Of a stretch of 64,000 nt of DNA, positions 62,150-64,000 are shown one piece after another. Positions within the stretch are counted from its first letter, which is position 1. Each line of letters starts with the position of its first letter. Position numbers and translations under genes: made by a program. The DNA is from Oceanobacillus sp. J11TS1 (lineage in GTDB: Bacteria > Bacillota > Bacilli > Bacillales > Amphibacillaceae), in NCBI RefSeq assembly GCF_018333215.1, contig NZ_BORO01000005.1, positions 1 through 64,000 on the forward strand, given 5' to 3'. Under the pieces are notes generated by a model that saw only the letters and a program-made list of their open reading frames with translations, was not told the origin of the DNA and made no database searches.

Positions 62150-62400
62150 CATAAAATGTTATAATTAGTGTACAAGCATATAATAATTACCTCTGAAATA
62201 TAATAGAGGTTGCCTAACAGAGGAGTCGGTTAAAGTCTTAGAGATGCGCGGGATAATGCGATAGTCCTGCCTGGATCAAGAGCTGCGGATTGAAACTTTA
62301 AGGCAGTGCGGGGCACCGCCAGCGAATTTCCCGCCTGTGGAGGTTAGTTGAATGCTTTCCAGTGATGGACCCTTTTTGTTAGAATTTTTGAACAACCTAT
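62150..62400 (+). ncRNA. Possible structured RNA of unknown class
   Basis: A non-coding block between the YpbE-position gene and the long repeat. Two TATAAT -10 candidates are near 62159 and 62181. Downstream, several helices can be drawn: ACCTCT with AGAGGT (62191-62212), TTAAAGT with ACTTTAA, GCGGGA with TCCTGC and GCGGGGCACCGC as a small hairpin, plus GCGGG with CCCGC. The sequence is richer in G+C than its surroundings. It does not fit any riboswitch or RNA I know. This is a structural suspicion only. Confidence 0.35.
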
Positions 62401-62410
62401 AATAATGTGT

Positions 62411-62746
62411 ATTCAAAAAGGAGGATAAAAAGGACCAAGTCGGCTAAGGTCGCAACGTCCTGTTGCAACGCCGACACTAGCACGTCCTGTGCGTCGAAAG
62501 TTCGAGGCGGCGCAGCTCCCGGTAACGGAACGTCTGCTTTTAATACGTGAGTAGCGCTTTTGATGGGCGAGTAATCGCAAAAGCTCTTTGATGGGACGAG
62601 TAACCGCAGTCCCAGTCCCAACGGAAAAGCAAGCTAACGAGCTTCCACAGGAGGTGGTGACTTCTACGTTGCCCACATGACGTGGGCGGTTTTAGTAGAA
62701 GTTCCTTTTCCGCAGTGTCATTTTTACCGGACTTTTTGAACTTCCT
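62411..62746 (+). repeat. Long copy of the modular intergenic repeat (336 bp)
   Basis: The ends carry TTCAAAAAG inverted (left 62412, right about 62731). From the left it has AGGAGGATAAAAAGGACCAA, AGTCGGCTAAGG, paired GCAACG/TGTTGC type stretches, a pair of imperfect direct repeats around GATGGGCGAGTAATCGC and GATGGGACGAGTAACCGC, then GGAAAAGCAAGCTAACGAGC and TTTTAGTAGAAGTTCC. Short copies occur at 1496-1578 and 26877-26960. It is much richer in G+C than the genome. Overlapping minus-strand frames of 74 and 87 codons run through it without ribosome sites or known families. Confidence 0.8.
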
Positions 62747-62899
62747 CTAATAGAAAAAATGTACCAAATTATATGCTGTTTTTTCTTCTTAAGACCTATT
62801 TTTAAAACGATACAAGCAGGTTATGTTCATCATTTGAAAAAAGTGCATATAGTATATAAATACTTGTTACGAAAGATAAGACTAAAAGGGGGATGCAGT

Positions 62900-63481
62900 A
62901 TGCGAATCGAACGAATTTCAACAGATCAGTTTAAAATTTTTCTTACGTTCGATGATCTGATAGAAAGAGGGTTTACCCGAGAGGACTTATGGCATGATGC
63001 ATCTAATGTTCGTACTCTGTTTAGTGATATGATGTATGAAGCAAGCAGTGAGCTAGATATGGAGTTTGAAGGTATGTTGCTTGTACAGGTACACCTCATG
63101 CAGGCCCAAGGAATGCATATTTTTGTGACACATCAATATGAGGATATAGAGTTAGATAATGAATACATTGAGATGAAAGTAACACTGGATGAAAGCAAAG
63201 AGCTAATCTTTTCGTTTGATGATTTTGAAGAGGTCATTGCTGTGGCAGGATACTTATCAAATATGAATATTAAAGCATCCAGTGTGTATTACATGGAAAA
63301 TCGTTACTTTATGCTATTGGATCCTTACTTGCATACAGCCAGACATAAGGAAAACATTATTGCTGTCATGTCAGAATTTGCACACCCAAGTATATTAACT
63401 TCGCACCGTATAAAGGAATATGGTAAAGCTGTTTTTAACGGAGATGCTATTTCTAAGATTAATCAATATTTTGCTTCGTAG
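62900..63481 (+). CDS. mecB: Adaptor protein MecB (YpbH)
   Basis: A 193-residue acidic adaptor of the MecA family that delivers substrates to the ClpCP protease. The N-terminal MRIERISTDQFKIFLTFDDL is the hallmark, and the C-terminal domain (about 105-193) binds ClpC. I chose ATG 62900 behind AAGGGGG, not the longer frame from 62759, whose first 47 residues lie in non-coding sequence. Located upstream of the glutamate dehydrogenase gene, as ypbH is before gudB in B. subtilis. Confidence 0.9.
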   Translation: MRIERISTDQFKIFLTFDDLIERGFTREDLWHDASNVRTLFSDMMYEASSELDMEFEGMLLVQVHLMQAQGMHIFVTHQYEDIELDNEYIEMKVTLDESKELIFSFDDFEEVIAVAGYLSNMNIKASSVYYMENRYFMLLDPYLHTARHKENIIAVMSEFAHPSILTSHRIKEYGKAVFNGDAISKINQYFAS

Positions 63482-63628
63482 TAAAACTCTCGGAAATAAT
63501 CTGGCTTTAAAGTTCATAATTTCTCTTTAAGATTTAGAAGAAATTATGAACTGTCAGGCTGGAAATGGGAACTCGCAATCTATTGTTCTCTTACCGGAAA
63601 GTTAGAAGAAAGGATGTTGTCTCTTTTA

Positions 63629-63656
63629 TTGCATATTCATCAGGAAAGTGTATACT
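63629..63656 (+). promoter_or_regulatory. Possible SigA promoter of the glutamate dehydrogenase gene
   Basis: TTGCAT, 16 bases, TATACT, about 50 bases before the start codon. Confidence 0.5.
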
Positions 63657-63705
63657 AAACCTTGAGTGAGTCAAACATTGATATATATAGTAGGGGGTAA
63701 ATATT

Positions 63706-64000
63706 AATGGTAGCCGATAAAGCAGGAGATGCTTCCAAAGAAAATCAAGAGAATACAGACGTTTTAAATTCAACTTTATCTATTGTGGAAACCGCATTAA
63801 ATAAACTTGGTTACCCTGAAGAAGTATTTGAATTATTAAAAGAACCTTTACGAATGCTTACTGTTCGTATACCAGTTCGCATGGATGATGGGCATGTTAA
63901 AGTTTTCACCGGCTATAGGGCACAGCATAATGATGCTATCGGTCCAACAAAAGGTGGTATCCGGTTTCATCCAGATGTTACAGAAACAGAAGTGAAAGCA
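63706..64000 (+). CDS. gudB: Glutamate dehydrogenase, N-terminal part (cut by window end)
   Basis: The visible 98 residues include MLTVRIPVRMDDGHVKVF and GYRAQHNDAIGPTKGGIRFH, the substrate-binding part of Glu/Leu/Phe/Val dehydrogenases. Full-length RocG and GudB have about 425 residues. The position after mecB points to gudB. ATG 63706 follows AGGGGGT. The rest lies beyond 64000. Confidence 0.9.

Noticed and set aside
62190-62360. Lysine riboswitch suggested by AGAGGTTGC and GGGGC
   Set aside because: The required GCCGAAG core and the AGTA pocket are absent, and no lysine gene follows.
62397-62676. Minus-strand open frames of 74 and 87 codons
   Set aside because: They lie within the modular repeat, lack ribosome sites, and their composition follows the repeat, so I treat them as chance frames.
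62759-62899. N-terminal extension of mecB from ATG 62759
   Set aside because: The 47 extra residues have no ribosome site. ATG 62900 has a strong site and the family's exact N-terminus.
1-64000. rRNA, tRNA, CRISPR arrays, prophage or intact transposase genes
   Set aside because: I looked for them by motif and repeat pattern and saw none.

Overview
The window is chromosomal DNA of a low-GC, endospore-forming Bacillaceae. It carries the sporulation genes spoIIM, dacF, spoIIAA-spoIIAB-sigF, spoVAA/AB/AF, dacB and spmAB, and its gene order closely follows the B. subtilis yqkF-to-gudB stretch. The style of the intergenic repeats suggests the Oceanobacillus/Virgibacillus group, but that placement is inference.

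Layout. (1) 1-9175: an SDR gene that has lost its start, a small membrane protein, then a conserved block of aldo/keto reductase, nudF, spoIIM, fur, yqzK, xerD, deoB and pdp. fur has a PerR-like box and a near-consensus SigA promoter. A 42-codon gene with its own promoter lies on the minus strand behind fur. (2) 9290-35775: a catabolic island of about 26 kb between pdp and dacF, which are close neighbours in B. subtilis. It starts with a PAS/AAA+ sigma-54 activator and a ketopantoate-reductase-like gene. A clear -24/-12 promoter with a downstream cre site follows. Next come decayed genes (TRAP permease N-terminus, etfA, acyl-CoA dehydrogenase) mixed with intact acyl-CoA ligases and thiolases. 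A complete beta-oxidation set follows: ligase, two acyl-CoA dehydrogenases, a two-subunit MaoC hydratase, two SDRs and a thiolase. Then come a TetR regulator, a thioesterase, an APH-fold kinase, a ComB-like phosphatase, a crotonase-fold enzyme, a livHMGFJ-type ABC importer and another ligase. The island ends at a strong two-way terminator. (3) 35799-49131: an SDR, then dacF-spoIIA-sigF, spoVAA/AB/AF, lysA, ppiB, ribT, a YjcZ-type miniprotein, scpAB, dacB and spmAB. (4) 49280-57588: rluB, resABC, resDE and a cobalamin riboswitch controlling a DUF4430 lipoprotein and an ECF S component. (5) 57812-64000: a cysteine-cluster protein, ypbB-recS-ypbD, a small membrane protein, a possible structured RNA, a long intergenic repeat, mecB and the start of a glutamate dehydrogenase gene that runs off the window.

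How the island may work. Its most distinctive pair is an ACAD10/11-type dehydrogenase and a separate APH-fold kinase like the kinase domain of animal ACAD10/11. With the SDRs, ligases and sigma-54 activator, this resembles the levulinate (lva) pathway of Pseudomonas putida, in which a 4-hydroxyacyl-CoA is phosphorylated, dephosphorylated by elimination, and sent into beta-oxidation. I propose import by Liv, CoA activation, removal of a 4-hydroxy group and thiolysis. The true substrate cannot be read from sequence. Three intergenic repeat types occur along the window: a modular element in three copies, and two different elements bounded by inverted repeats. I saw no rRNA, tRNA, CRISPR array or intact transposase.
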